Positions 1 through 8,013 of a DNA stretch of 34,151 nt are shown here, piece after piece; the stretch's first letter is position 1, and every line of letters begins with the position of its first letter. A model generated the notes under the pieces. That model had not been told where the DNA came from, ran no database searches, and worked only from the letters and a program-made list of their open reading frames with translations. The position numbers and the translations under genes were made by a program. The DNA lies in the NCBI GenBank assembly GCA_041653995.1, contig JBAZEK010000006.1, positions 1 to 34,151 on the forward strand, read 5' to 3'. The stretch comes from Dehalococcoidia bacterium (lineage in GTDB: Bacteria; Chloroflexota; Dehalococcoidia; GIF9; UBA5629).

Positions 1-87
1 CGCATGGCGGCGAGGATCGCCAGTTCGCCTACGGGTACCGTGGCCTTCACGGAGTTCCGCGTGATCCTGGCAACCGCCGTCGGATAA
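1..87 (+). CDS. C-terminal end of a gene cut by the window edge
   Basis: Frame 1 is open from the first base to a TAA at 85-87 and encodes about 28 residues ending FRVILATAVG. It lies just ahead of a run of plus-strand virion-type genes with the same spacing and orientation, so it is probably the tail of another structural protein. The beta-rich, hydrophobic end resembles the ends of the following small virion proteins. Its start and function cannot be seen. Confidence 0.5.
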   Translation, partial: RMAARIASSPTGTVAFTEFRVILATAVG

Positions 88-88
88 G

Positions 89-142
89 TTCTAAGCTAAC
101 GTCCTGGGGGGGGGAAGCCCCCCCCCAGTGGTTAGCTTAGAA
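89..142 (+). other. Long two-part hairpin with G9/C9 core ahead of a virion gene
   Basis: A perfect 12-bp outer stem (89-100 with 131-142) encloses a second stem in which CT plus nine G (104-114) pairs with nine C plus AG (118-128) across a 3-nt AAG loop. There is no T-tract after it, so it is not a standard intrinsic terminator. It ends just before the ribosome binding site (AAAGGAGG, 145-152) of the next gene, so it could be an RNA-processing or mRNA-stabilising element, or a partial terminator that sets expression of a virion gene. Confidence 0.7.
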
Positions 143-157
143 ACAAAGGAGGTTAAC

Positions 158-601
158 ATGAAAGAGCACATTGCATCGGGTGTCTTATCACCAGGCGCAG
201 TTAAAGTTCTGACCCGTCCGGCGGAAGTCTATGCAGCTGGCGGCGCTCACAATCTTTTCACCGTCAATGGTGTTATCGTCATACTCCATATGGTCGGGCG
301 TATCGGCGTCGTCATGCCGGCCGGCGCCAATGCCATACAGATCACCGCCGATGCGGTGGCCATGGATGACGGCCTTTACGACTTGAATGGCGTGGCGGCC
401 AATATGGACCTGATCGTTCCCGGGAACGTGGCTGTACCCATTGTCGCCGGCGTCGCCGCGGCAGTACCGGCGACAATGCCGTGGTACATGCCCTCCGGAA
501 ATATCGTTTGCACCAGCGCCGCGGGTACAACCGCCGGAACCATCAGCTGGTCCATAACCTATATCGCACTGACCACCGGCACGATCGTAGTACTGTCATA
601 G
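158..601 (+). CDS. Small beta-rich probable virion protein
   Basis: This 147-residue protein is rich in Ala, Val, Gly and Ile, has no Cys catalytic motif, and looks like a compact beta-structured particle protein. I chose the ATG at 158 because AAAGGAGG sits six bases before it; the upstream GTG at 128 lies inside the C-tract of the preceding hairpin. It is the first complete gene of a plus-strand series with strong ribosome binding sites and short gaps, typical of virion operons. The C-terminus (TIVVLS) and stop codon are encoded by the first copy of a 14-bp tandem repeat. I do not recognise a named family; the virion role is inferred from context. Confidence 0.7.
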   Translation: MKEHIASGVLSPGAVKVLTRPAEVYAAGGAHNLFTVNGVIVILHMVGRIGVVMPAGANAIQITADAVAMDDGLYDLNGVAANMDLIVPGNVAVPIVAGVAAAVPATMPWYMPSGNIVCTSAAGTTAGTISWSITYIALTTGTIVVLS

Positions 602-628
602 TAGTACTGTCATAGTAGTACTGTCATA
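587..628 (+). repeat. Three perfect tandem copies of a 14-bp unit across a stop codon
   Basis: GTAGTACTGTCATA occurs three times in a row (587-600, 601-614, 615-628). The first copy encodes the last residues of the upstream protein and most of its TAG stop; the others lie in the gap before the next gene. Copy number can therefore change without altering the protein, but it would change the spacing to the next start. Replication slippage is the simplest origin. Confidence 0.95.
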
Positions 629-643
629 GAGGAAGAGGGTTTT

Positions 644-916
644 ATGTCAGGAAAAGTAATCCCAAAACCAGCCGCCCGGGCAGCAGCGCCGGAGCCGGTA
701 ACACCGGCGCCGGTAGAGGTAGCACTGAATACCTTACCGGTGGCCGCGTATTTCATGCTTAACGGAGTCCGCCACAGAGTGGCGACATTGGATCCGGAGA
801 TTATCGTCTGTCACACCCTGCGCTGGTACGACAACGGACCACTGCCGTCGGACAAGTGCTGGATGGTGGACCGGCAGGTCGGCCTATCGCCGGCGACGAA
901 AGTAAAACCAATATAA
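644..916 (+). CDS. Small Pro/Ala-rich hypothetical protein
   Basis: This 90-residue protein has a Pro/Ala-rich N-terminal third (about residues 5-32) and then a compact segment with single Cys residues in VCHTLRW and DKCWMV. An AGAGGAAGAGGG purine stretch precedes the ATG. It lies between two virion-type genes in the same orientation with short gaps, so a particle or assembly role is likely. No family is recognised. The Pro/Ala leader could be a flexible linker tethering a small domain. Confidence 0.65.
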   Translation: MSGKVIPKPAARAAAPEPVTPAPVEVALNTLPVAAYFMLNGVRHRVATLDPEIIVCHTLRWYDNGPLPSDKCWMVDRQVGLSPATKVKPI

Positions 917-953
917 ATTTTCTCTCTAAAGATAGACAGACAAGGAGGGAATT

Positions 954-1550
954 ATGTCGAGAGAAATCGCGAATCTTTACGATCCTGGCCCCATTTCACC
1001 GGTGGCGCAAATCAAGGAAAACCTTTCGGTATGGACGTTGCAGCGCTGGAGCCACTTCCGTATAGACAAGATCGAGCCGCTGCCGCGCTCCGCCCCGATG
1101 GTTGTTGAGGCCATCACGGCTGCCGGAGGCACGACCCTGGCCGCGACAACGGCCCTGGTGGTCGGCACCATCCAGAAATTTCCGGTGACATTCCTGCAGC
1201 CCCAGGCCGACGAGCTTCTCCATCTCCGCTGGGAGCCTCTCGACGATGTCGAGGGTATCCTCTGGGAGCCGTCCGGTACCGGCCGCTTCACCACAATGTC
1301 CGTGCAAGCAAGGGTGACCCGTTTTTCGAGAGCGGTGGATCCCTTTGGCGCCACGAGCACCTTCTTCATAATCGGCCGCGACCGCGACATGAACCTCGAG
1401 GTCCGCAATCCCAATCCGGTGGTCGTTGCCTCAGCGCGGTTCGCGTTCTGGGGCTACCGGTACACCCTGGTAAAACTCGACGCAGCCACTTCAGATGCGA
1501 TTGAAGCGGGTAAGACGGCTTCGACTTGGCTGCCGGCCGAGGGTCACTAA
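954..1550 (+). CDS. Probable virion structural protein
   Basis: This 198-residue protein starts at an ATG preceded by AAGGAGGG. It alternates short beta-type segments (about 60-90 and 110-175) and ends in an aromatic stretch, ARFAFWGYRYTLVKL, of the kind seen in viral structural proteins. No signal peptide or catalytic motif is visible. It sits within the virion-type operon, about 37 bases after the previous gene and 20 before the next. Capsid, minor capsid and head-fibre roles cannot be told apart by eye. Confidence 0.65.
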   Translation: MSREIANLYDPGPISPVAQIKENLSVWTLQRWSHFRIDKIEPLPRSAPMVVEAITAAGGTTLAATTALVVGTIQKFPVTFLQPQADELLHLRWEPLDDVEGILWEPSGTGRFTTMSVQARVTRFSRAVDPFGATSTFFIIGRDRDMNLEVRNPNPVVVASARFAFWGYRYTLVKLDAATSDAIEAGKTASTWLPAEGH

Positions 1551-1570
1551 ATATAGGAGGTGCGAACTAA

Positions 1571-1990
1571 ATGGACATAACGATTAAAGGTTTACGCAAA
1601 GCAGGCAACGCTGGCTGGGTAACTACGACCGTGGCAGCCGGCGGCGACCTTCTCCATACCCTTCCCGTGCGGCTGGCGGCTGGCCAGGGCGGGCGTACCC
1701 TGATTATTCGCAAGCTGGTAGTCTACCAGGTCACCGGCGCCAACCAATCCATATTCATCGGTACCAGGGACAATGCCGCGGCCTTCGTCCAGCTCTTCCC
1801 AACCCTAGTGGCCATCAACGCCATTGACACGATCTGGACCGAAGAGGAACTGCCGGCCGTCGAGTTTGTCAGAAATACCGCCGCTGGCGCCGCCGGAAGA
1901 CTCGGCGATGTCTACGTTATCGCCGGAGCGATCGGCGTCCCGGTAATCGGCACCCAGGTACTGGTAGAGGTTGAAGAGTTCGGCGCTTAA
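1571..1990 (+). CDS. Small beta-rich virion-type protein
   Basis: This 139-residue protein has a repeating beta-strand pattern and Gly/Ala turns, including IIRKLVVYQVTGANQSIFIG near residues 44-63. Its ribosome binding site is ATAGGAGGTG. The strand pattern (R-K-L followed by aromatic and hydrophobic strands) is like that in the beta-sandwich proteins at 2527 and 4919, which suggests a related fold, but I cannot show clear homology. Context suggests a decoration, spike or head-fibre protein. Confidence 0.6.
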   Translation: MDITIKGLRKAGNAGWVTTTVAAGGDLLHTLPVRLAAGQGGRTLIIRKLVVYQVTGANQSIFIGTRDNAAAFVQLFPTLVAINAIDTIWTEEELPAVEFVRNTAAGAAGRLGDVYVIAGAIGVPVIGTQVLVEVEEFGA

Positions 1991-2001
1991 AGGAGAACAC
2001 C

Positions 2002-2517
2002 ATGGCAGATAACGCACTGAAAATCCTGGCTGCCGGTGGTGTCGGTGCCCTGATAGCCGCTCTCTTGTCTAAGAACGCGAGCGCTAGTACCGGCAGTGGA
2101 GACATATTCCACCTCGATGAAGAGGCTATGGCCACCCTCATCGGTCTCCTCCAGAGCGCCCAGGAAACAAATGAGAAGCTAGCGGTCATTGAGGCAAGGC
2201 TAGGCCTTGGGGGGCTCAAAAACCCGGTTGGAGTCATTATTGACGTTATCCGTCCACTGGCCATCGGCGAAGGTAAGCAGCTGGTAAGCTATGACATCCC
2301 CTATGACATGAAGCTTCTCGTCAAGGCTTTACCGACCAATGCTGGCAACATCCAGCTAGGTTATTCAAAGACATCAGCGGAGAGTCCACTGGCTTCGTAC
2401 CCGCTGACTCGTAACGAGTCTATCGCCATTAAGGTTGCTCGGGCCTCCGCGCTATGGATCTGCACCCCGGCCGGACCACTTACCGATGGTGTGGTAATGA
2501 TAGCCGAGCAGGATTAG
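2002..2517 (+). CDS. Virion-type protein with N-terminal hydrophobic segment
   Basis: This 171-residue protein begins with a hydrophobic segment (about residues 7-23, LKILAAGGVGALIAALL). A likely helical region follows (about 37-75, acidic, EEAMATLIGLLQSAQETNEK), then a beta-rich C-terminal domain of about 90 residues. The hydrophobic segment ends in SKNASAS and could be a membrane anchor or a buried helix. AAAGGAGA precedes the ATG. It is one of several proteins in this region with one short N-terminal hydrophobic segment. No family is recognised. Confidence 0.6.
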   Translation: MADNALKILAAGGVGALIAALLSKNASASTGSGDIFHLDEEAMATLIGLLQSAQETNEKLAVIEARLGLGGLKNPVGVIIDVIRPLAIGEGKQLVSYDIPYDMKLLVKALPTNAGNIQLGYSKTSAESPLASYPLTRNESIAIKVARASALWICTPAGPLTDGVVMIAEQD

Positions 2518-2526
2518 GAGTAAGCT

Positions 2527-3195
2527 ATGCCTGAGTCCGGAAATGCTACTATCATTGAAAAGGGGCTCTGGCAATGGGCCCAGGTTACCAGCGTTGTATC
2601 GCCTACCCAGTTCATAGCGGCAAGGCTGCTCGAATTTCCCGACGGGTATTTCAACGGCTGGACTATCTATGTTACCAAGGATGGGCGGAGCACCGAGTCA
2701 GTCATAGCCGCGCCCCAGGCGGAGCGGCGGTCAGTCACCGCCTTCAGCGGTCCCGCGGCCGCTGTAACACACCTGGCCTTTACGACCCAGCTTCAAGTTG
2801 GCGACGAAATTATATTGATTCACCCTGACCTGGCTAGTTCCTTAAAAGAGCAGGCCGACGTTCCGGTGACCATCAACGCCATCGCGGCGGCGGAAACCAA
2901 TATACTCAACCTGGCGGCGGCCGGCACCAGGTACTCAGTCCGGAGTCTCCGGCTCAAGTGCGCCAACCCGGGTGCCAATAACGTCAGAGTCAGACTGTAC
3001 GAGCTGGTCAACGACGTGGCCACTGTGGTACAGACATTCGACATCACCGGCGTCAACTGGACGACTTATTTCTCGCTCATGGATATGTTCGGGCTGCCAG
3101 AGCTCACCGGCGACCAACTGCGTGTTACCGTCCAGGCGACCGGCGGCGGTCCTTATGCCATCACCGGCCAGTACAGCTACGCTACGGCCACATAG
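2527..3195 (+). CDS. Virion beta-sandwich protein
   Basis: This 222-residue protein seems to have two halves. The first (about 1-105) is beta-rich. The second (about 115-222) has strands of the type YSVRSLRLKC, VRVRLYELVNDVATVVQTFD and QLRVTVQATG. This second half resembles the whole of the proteins at 4919-5302 and 17412-17819, which share the same strand order and an R-x-Y-E/K core strand. It may be a fibre, spike or receptor-binding component. Family membership is inferred from eye-level similarity. Confidence 0.6.
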   Translation: MPESGNATIIEKGLWQWAQVTSVVSPTQFIAARLLEFPDGYFNGWTIYVTKDGRSTESVIAAPQAERRSVTAFSGPAAAVTHLAFTTQLQVGDEIILIHPDLASSLKEQADVPVTINAIAAAETNILNLAAAGTRYSVRSLRLKCANPGANNVRVRLYELVNDVATVVQTFDITGVNWTTYFSLMDMFGLPELTGDQLRVTVQATGGGPYAITGQYSYATAT

Positions 3196-3204
3196 GAGAC
3201 GCAC

Positions 3205-4191
3205 ATGAATAGAAACTGGAAAAATGACCTGGTAAATTACGCCCGGACCGATGTCAATGCGGCCGCTCAGTTAGACTTGCCCGGGCAACACTGGGCAAGT
3301 CTGGGACTAAGGTGGTACTCTTTCGGCAATTCCACACAGATGGTTATTAGTCTGGAAAATGGGACCTTAATAGGTATGGTAAATAGCGGATTCGTTGTCC
3401 GGTCAAGAAATTACGGTATCGATTGGGAGAATCTAGGCAGGTTTTCACCGAATCCTCAGCGAGCCGCAGTATATATGGGTTCTGGCCGGGTCGGTCTCGG
3501 GGACGGCGAAGGTAAGTTCTGGTATTCCGATGACATGGGCGAGCATTTCGTAAATCTGGGCGTTGTAACCGCCGCCGGAGACGCGGTTTATACTCTGTGC
3601 CATCTGGGTAATGGCATTCTTGTAGGAGGTGACCGCGCCGGGCATTTTTATCGCTCGGTTAATTATGGAGAGACATGGACTGACCTGGGCGTCATCGCAC
3701 CTGCCGGTAGCGATGTAATGTCCATGGTTTACCTCGGCAAGGATATTGTGCTCGCTTGTAATTCGTGGGGTGATGGTCATTTATATCGGTCTATCGATGC
3801 CGGTTTGACATGGGCTGACCTGGGGATAATCGACCCAACTCCATCGGGCTTAACTGGTATGTGCGCCATGCCACATGGCATGGCAATGCTGGCCCGCGAC
3901 TTGAATTTTTATCGTTCAATCGACTGGGGCTTAACCTGGACCGGACTGGGTCCCATTTCGCCCGTGGGGACAGAGAGCGATTTTACCTACCTGGGCGATG
4001 GGTTAGTCATCATAGGCGACAGGAACGGCAGGATATGGAGGTCGTCTGATTACGGTGAGCACTGGGAAGGGCTGGACATACTGAACGCTGGCCACTACAT
4101 CTGGAAAATCGCCTACTGCGACGGGATATTGGTTTGTTTCGATGACGATGGGAATTGCTACCGCTCAGAGCCCGCCCGTATCTTGGTTTAG
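3205..4191 (+). CDS. Asp-box (BNR-like) repeat beta-propeller protein
   Basis: This 328-residue protein contains at least five Asp-box-like repeats, including VRSRNYGIDWENLG, YRSVNYGETWTDLG, YRSIDAGLTWADLG, YRSIDWGLTWTGLG and WRSSDYGEHWEGL. They are spaced at roughly 40-55 residues. Such repeats form beta-propellers in sialidases and in adhesion or tail proteins. No sialidase active-site arginine triad or FRIP motif is obvious, so glycan or surface binding is more likely than catalysis. It lies directly ahead of a lectin-like protein and a beta-helix protein, which fits a host-adsorption module. It has no signal peptide. Confidence 0.75.
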   Translation: MNRNWKNDLVNYARTDVNAAAQLDLPGQHWASLGLRWYSFGNSTQMVISLENGTLIGMVNSGFVVRSRNYGIDWENLGRFSPNPQRAAVYMGSGRVGLGDGEGKFWYSDDMGEHFVNLGVVTAAGDAVYTLCHLGNGILVGGDRAGHFYRSVNYGETWTDLGVIAPAGSDVMSMVYLGKDIVLACNSWGDGHLYRSIDAGLTWADLGIIDPTPSGLTGMCAMPHGMAMLARDLNFYRSIDWGLTWTGLGPISPVGTESDFTYLGDGLVIIGDRNGRIWRSSDYGEHWEGLDILNAGHYIWKIAYCDGILVCFDDDGNCYRSEPARILV

Positions 4192-4202
4192 CGAGGTTAA
4201 AC

Positions 4203-4919
4203 ATGAGACCATCAGATATAGGAGCACTTCAAATAGAATCTTACGGAGGCGCGAGGCGAAACCTTGCCGCTGCCCGTCGCCCGCTGGTCAGCCTTTACGA
4301 AGGTTGGCAGGACGAATTAGGAATTGATGCGGCTCTTTGGACGATCACCGACCCAGCCACGGGCGCGGCCTGGACCAGGGGTGCGGTTAATGACCTTCTC
4401 ATGGCCTACGCATCGCCAAATGCCAATGAAAACTGCCGTATCCGGTCCAACCAGAGGTGGGTAGCACCGGCAGAAAATTATGGCGTCAACCGTATTCTCA
4501 GAAAATTCAACCTGGAATTTGAATTTCAACTGACCGACCGAGCAAATTTCGTCAATACCGGTTTTTTCATGGGGTTGACGTCCGGAATTGCTGATACTAG
4601 AGCAAGCCAGAATATTATCGGGTGGCATTTGTCCGGTGTAGGGAATACACTTTTTAGGTGTTTGGTAGATGATGCGGGATCAGAAGATTACTGGAACGTA
4701 ACAGGTGAAGACCTCACTCTGGTCAATAAGTTGAAAATAGTAACCTCGCGGCAGTTCGTCAACTTCTATTTCAATGAGGATCTGGTCGGGCCCTTCAATA
4801 GTTCCTGGAACGATATTCCCAATCTTCCCTGGTATCTCAACTTCTACTTCCCGACCGGCGCCGGCGGGGCGGCGACTGTCAGGCTCGGCAGTATTCGGGC
4901 CTGGCTGGAGGACGAATAA
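4203..4919 (+). CDS. Concanavalin-like (jelly-roll) virion protein
   Basis: This 238-residue protein has a pattern typical of concanavalin A-like jelly-roll domains from about residue 75 onward: FEFQLTDRANFVNTGFFMGL, LVNKLKIVTSRQFVNFYFNE and a final strand RLGSIRAWLEDE. I chose the ATG at 4203, after the stop of the previous gene and with GAGGT upstream; an in-frame ATG at 4155 would overlap that gene. Such domains bind carbohydrate in tail fibres. The last base overlaps the start of the next gene, so the two are probably translated together. The fold is inferred by eye. Confidence 0.6.
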   Translation: MRPSDIGALQIESYGGARRNLAAARRPLVSLYEGWQDELGIDAALWTITDPATGAAWTRGAVNDLLMAYASPNANENCRIRSNQRWVAPAENYGVNRILRKFNLEFEFQLTDRANFVNTGFFMGLTSGIADTRASQNIIGWHLSGVGNTLFRCLVDDAGSEDYWNVTGEDLTLVNKLKIVTSRQFVNFYFNEDLVGPFNSSWNDIPNLPWYLNFYFPTGAGGAATVRLGSIRAWLEDE

Positions 4920-5302
4920 TGAATGATATCAGAACTGTAGTGCAGGTTCCCAGGCTGGCGGGACGGCCCCCGTTGGTCGGTGCTACCGTTGCCAACTGGA
5001 ACGCCGCGGAGGCAGACCTGGTCAGCATAGGCGCCAACGATACCAAATATAAGCTGCATTCTCTATTCATCGACATGAACGCTATCGCTGGCAACCTGAC
5101 TATCCGCATGTATAAGCAGATTAACGGCACCGAGCGCCGCTTCTATGAACAGACCTTTTCGGTCGCCGCCGATGGTCCAGGTCGGCCCACCATCGACTCG
5201 ATTATGGGAATCAGCGAGGTGGTACGGGTAACCTGCGAGAGCGACAACGCCGCCGACGATGGGCAATCCATCGGGTGGGATTATGTAATTGAGGCTATGT
5301 AA
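4919..5302 (+). CDS. Small virion beta-protein, paralogue of 17412-17819
   Basis: This 127-residue protein shares clear landmarks with the protein at 17412-17819: G-A-T-x-A-N-W-N near residues 21-28, an internal strand ending in ADGP / VDGP, and a C-terminal block with NAADDG / QAADDG followed by aromatic residues and YVI / YRY. The start overlaps the previous gene by one base. The position between a lectin-like and a beta-helix protein suggests an adapter or small subunit of an adsorption structure. The paralogy is visible in the sequence; the role is inferred. Confidence 0.65.
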   Translation: MNDIRTVVQVPRLAGRPPLVGATVANWNAAEADLVSIGANDTKYKLHSLFIDMNAIAGNLTIRMYKQINGTERRFYEQTFSVAADGPGRPTIDSIMGISEVVRVTCESDNAADDGQSIGWDYVIEAM

Positions 5303-7305
5303 TGGCGCTGGAAATACTAAAAAGTGTTCGGACTGCTACTATTACAATAGCAGCGAATGACGCCAGCTCAAGAGAAAAGTCCCAGGCAGACTTCCTATGT
5401 AATGGCATAAATGATGACTGGCAAATCCTTGCTGCCGTAGATGCATTACCATTAGGTGGCGGTATTATATCTTTTTCGACTGGCCATTTTAAAATTACCA
5501 AGGACCAGAATATAACCAAAGACAATGTTATCGGTTGGGGACAAGGGTGGAACACTATTTTCGACGTAAAAGACCAGCCGATAACATCCCTCACAGCTCA
5601 GTTAAATATCGGTGATTCTATCGTCCATGTGGTAAGCACTGCCGACTTTTATGCCGGTGAAAGCATCGGAATAGGACTTGTTCCCGATAGCTATGTTATT
5701 CAATCCGTCGATAGTTCTACGCAGTTGACTCTTACTACTCCAGCGACGGCAGTTTACGTCATTGGCTCGGCCCTATTGTCTATTATGAGTACATTCTACT
5801 TCACTGGCGATGGATGTGGACTATGCAATCTTAAAATAAATGGCAATAATACCAACTGGCCCAGTATATCAACCGATTGCGGGGCAGCTTACGAGATTGA
5901 TTTTTATAACGGACATCGCTTCCTACTGGACAGAGTGGAAATAACAAATAGCCGGCACCGCCCCTTCAGGGGAAGGGGATTAGATTGTATATTATCAAGG
6001 TCCTATATGCACGACATGGCCAAGGAGGGCGGCGTTCATATCGAAGGTGTGGCCGGTGGAGAATTCAGCAACGTAACAATTGTGGATAGCACCTTCATAA
6101 TGCCTAGCGGCATCGGGGCATTATCTCCAGCTTTCCTGGCTTCGTTCGGCAGGTACTTGAAAATAGATAACAGTCATTTCTATGGCGGTTGTATATTACG
6201 AGTAGTTAATGATAGTTCTATATCCGGGTCTACGCTGGAGAACAACGATGAACCAACTGAATGCTACTTCGGGGTCCGGGGTTGTAAGAACCTGAAAGTA
6301 AACGACTGTTCTCTCAACGGTGAGAAACTTGCCATAGCCAACATCACCATAGGAATATTATATGAAACGGATAATGTGCTGGTAGATGTCAGCACATTTA
6401 ACAACGCGAATATTACAGTCGCGGCAAGCACGAAGAATATCAACATAACCAACGATGCATTCTTGGATGTTACGGGGAAGAATCCTATCGATATGACGGG
6501 TGGCGCCGGGACGGAAATAATCGGAGTCAATGTTCTAGGAAATACATTTAATAACTGCACCGGCGGGGGTAATTACTGTACCAAGTTCGGCTATGTAATA
6601 GGTTTAAACTTCGAGGACAATATAGAATATGGATGCTCAATGAATCAATTTTACTATTGCGATAATATTAACATAAAAGACCCACAGATAATCAATCCCA
6701 CTACTCATGGGCTTAGATTTAGCAACACCACTGATATAATTATCGACGGCACTTTTATTCTGGGTAGTACCTTTAGAGGGATATCCCTAGAGGCCGGTTC
6801 GGCAACACCTGTATTGATAAAAAATAGCAATATCTCGGCGACTACTCCATACTACAACGCCGGCACTTACACAAACGTTACCTACAAGGATAATCAAAAT
6901 TATATAGCTCCCGGGGAGGTTCGCACGGCTTCTGTTCCCCTCGTAGCTGGTGCTGCTAATGATATAGGATTCTCTTGGCATAATCCGGAGCTTCAAGACA
7001 TATTAATCAAAAAAGTGACCATCGAGGTCACAACTGTCGGTGGGACTGCTGGCTCGCACCTGGATGTAGGCATCGCCGACGACGCGGCGGGAACAAACAG
7101 AGGTGTAGAATTCTTTGATGACCTCGACCTGAACGCCGCGCAGGTAAACGACTCATGGGTGGGGGGAGACGGTGGTACCCAGACAAAATATGTGGTTTGC
7201 CAGGATGTTTCCTCCGCGACGGATGGCTGGATAGTGGGGCAGATACTTGATGCGAACGCCGCCAGCCTGGTAGGGCGAGTTTATATCGAGTATATAGGTA
7301 AGTAG
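5302..7305 (+). CDS. Right-handed beta-helix tailspike-like protein
   Basis: This 667-residue protein has an N-terminal segment (about 30-60) resembling the start of pectate-lyase-like tailspikes (DDWQILAAVDALPLGGGIIS). A long central part (about 150-550) is rich in Asn, Ile and Gly with short strand-turn repeats such as LKINGNNTNW, LKVNDCSLNG, NINITNDAF and DIIIDGTFILG, typical of stacked beta-helix rungs. The last 110 residues look like a separate beta-sandwich tip. It likely binds or cuts a host surface polysaccharide; no catalytic set can be assigned by eye. Its AT content is higher than that of its neighbours, common for exchanged receptor-binding genes. The ATG overlaps the previous stop. 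Confidence 0.75.
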   Translation: MALEILKSVRTATITIAANDASSREKSQADFLCNGINDDWQILAAVDALPLGGGIISFSTGHFKITKDQNITKDNVIGWGQGWNTIFDVKDQPITSLTAQLNIGDSIVHVVSTADFYAGESIGIGLVPDSYVIQSVDSSTQLTLTTPATAVYVIGSALLSIMSTFYFTGDGCGLCNLKINGNNTNWPSISTDCGAAYEIDFYNGHRFLLDRVEITNSRHRPFRGRGLDCILSRSYMHDMAKEGGVHIEGVAGGEFSNVTIVDSTFIMPSGIGALSPAFLASFGRYLKIDNSHFYGGCILRVVNDSSISGSTLENNDEPTECYFGVRGCKNLKVNDCSLNGEKLAIANITIGILYETDNVLVDVSTFNNANITVAASTKNINITNDAFLDVTGKNPIDMTGGAGTEIIGVNVLGNTFNNCTGGGNYCTKFGYVIGLNFEDNIEYGCSMNQFYYCDNINIKDPQIINPTTHGLRFSNTTDIIIDGTFILGSTFRGISLEAGSATPVLIKNSNISATTPYYNAGTYTNVTYKDNQNYIAPGEVRTASVPLVAGAANDIGFSWHNPELQDILIKKVTIEVTTVGGTAGSHLDVGIADDAAGTNRGVEFFDDLDLNAAQVNDSWVGGDGGTQTKYVVCQDVSSATDGWIVGQILDANAASLVGRVYIEYIGK

Positions 7306-7662
7306 ATGCAGTCTTATGTCTTCCCGCCGCTGGCAGAAACAATCAAGTACGCCGGCCTGCACTTCCTGCTGGGGGCCGCCACCGGATTAGCGGCCTGTGC
7401 CATCCTGGGGGCCAGGGGAAAGGGACTGATACCCGGGTTCATCTTCGGGGGCATAGGCGGCGTCCTGCCGGATATAGACCACCCGCTGGCGGGTGGTCGC
7501 AGTTTCTTTCATGGGACACCGGCCAAGGTATTAGGGATAGCAACTATCACCGCCGGGGCGGGTATATCATCCAAAAAGAAGCGGGCCGGCCAGGCGGTAG
7601 CCGCCTTCGGTACTGGCTGGACCAGCCACCAGGCCGCTGACCATTACAAGTGGGGATTTTAA
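7306..7662 (+). CDS. Small membrane protein, possibly DUF457/YdjM-like
   Basis: This 118-residue protein has hydrophobic segments at about 17-36 and 44-58 and then GVLPDIDHPLAGGR-SFFHG. The LPDIDHP element is characteristic of membrane-bound metal-dependent hydrolases of the YdjM/DUF457 type. The usual downstream conserved His motif is only partly recognisable (FFHGT, SHQAADH), and the protein is shorter than typical family members. It starts immediately after the beta-helix gene stop. A role in envelope modification or lysis is speculative. Confidence 0.5.
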   Translation: MQSYVFPPLAETIKYAGLHFLLGAATGLAACAILGARGKGLIPGFIFGGIGGVLPDIDHPLAGGRSFFHGTPAKVLGIATITAGAGISSKKKRAGQAVAAFGTGWTSHQAADHYKWGF

Positions 7663-7664
7663 AT

Positions 7665-7727
7665 ATGGCCATATTCGACGCGCTGCTCTGGTGCTGGAAT
7701 ATCTACCAGATAGCAAAGAGGAGGTAG
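7665..7727 (+). CDS. 20-residue ORF duplicating part of the 8493-8606 peptide
   Basis: This short frame encodes MAIFDALLWCWNIYQIAKRR. It is nearly identical to the last 22 residues of the peptide at 8493-8606 (AIFDALIWCWNIYQIARIKK). The DNA is also highly similar, so this is a recent partial duplication. The AAGAGGAGG at its end is the ribosome binding site of the next gene. It may be a tiny membrane peptide or merely a leader-type remnant. Confidence 0.4.
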   Translation: MAIFDALLWCWNIYQIAKRR

Positions 7728-7728
7728 T

Positions 7729-8013
7729 ATGAGGACCGCTGGAATTTTGGCGCTTTTAGCTGCGATTGGGACCGGCGCCTACTTCTTATTCAAATCTAAC
7801 GGCTTTTCGAGCTCTCCGAAATATAAAGCCGGAGACGTTTTGCGATGTACCGGACCAGGAGACTTGAATGGATTCTATATTTACATAGGCGGCATTTCCG
7901 GCGGCAACTACCTGGTCAACGAGTACAATATGGGAGACCCTTTACAGCCTGTCCCGTTTGCTTACTTTGATAATGTTCCTAATGCTGAGATATACACAGT
8001 GGAGGTAGTATGA
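7729..8013 (+). CDS. Small protein with N-terminal membrane anchor
   Basis: This 94-residue protein begins with one hydrophobic segment (about residues 4-21) followed by a basic/polar linker. A small beta domain follows, with YKAGDVLRCTGPG and GGISGGNYLVNEYNM, which could be an SH3-like barrel. The N-terminal segment could be a signal-anchor that places the domain outside the cytoplasm. AAGAGGAGG precedes the ATG, and the stop overlaps the next start as ATGA. I do not recognise a named family. Confidence 0.65.
   Translation: MRTAGILALLAAIGTGAYFLFKSNGFSSSPKYKAGDVLRCTGPGDLNGFYIYIGGISGGNYLVNEYNMGDPLQPVPFAYFDNVPNAEIYTVEVV

Noticed and set aside
587..628. Origin iterons
   Set aside because: Only three contiguous copies overlapping a coding end, with no AT-rich region or initiator gene nearby.
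977..1414. Long minus-strand open frame opposite the 954-1550 gene
   Set aside because: It has no ribosome binding site, lies fully antisense to a well-supported gene, and has an arginine- and serine-rich composition typical of shadow frames in GC-rich DNA.
3205..4191. Active sialidase
   Set aside because: Asp-box repeats are present, but the catalytic Arg triad, Tyr/Glu pair and FRIP motif are not seen.
5302..7305. Diversity-generating retroelement target
   Set aside because: No reverse transcriptase and no template/variable repeat pair with adenine-specific differences is seen in the window.
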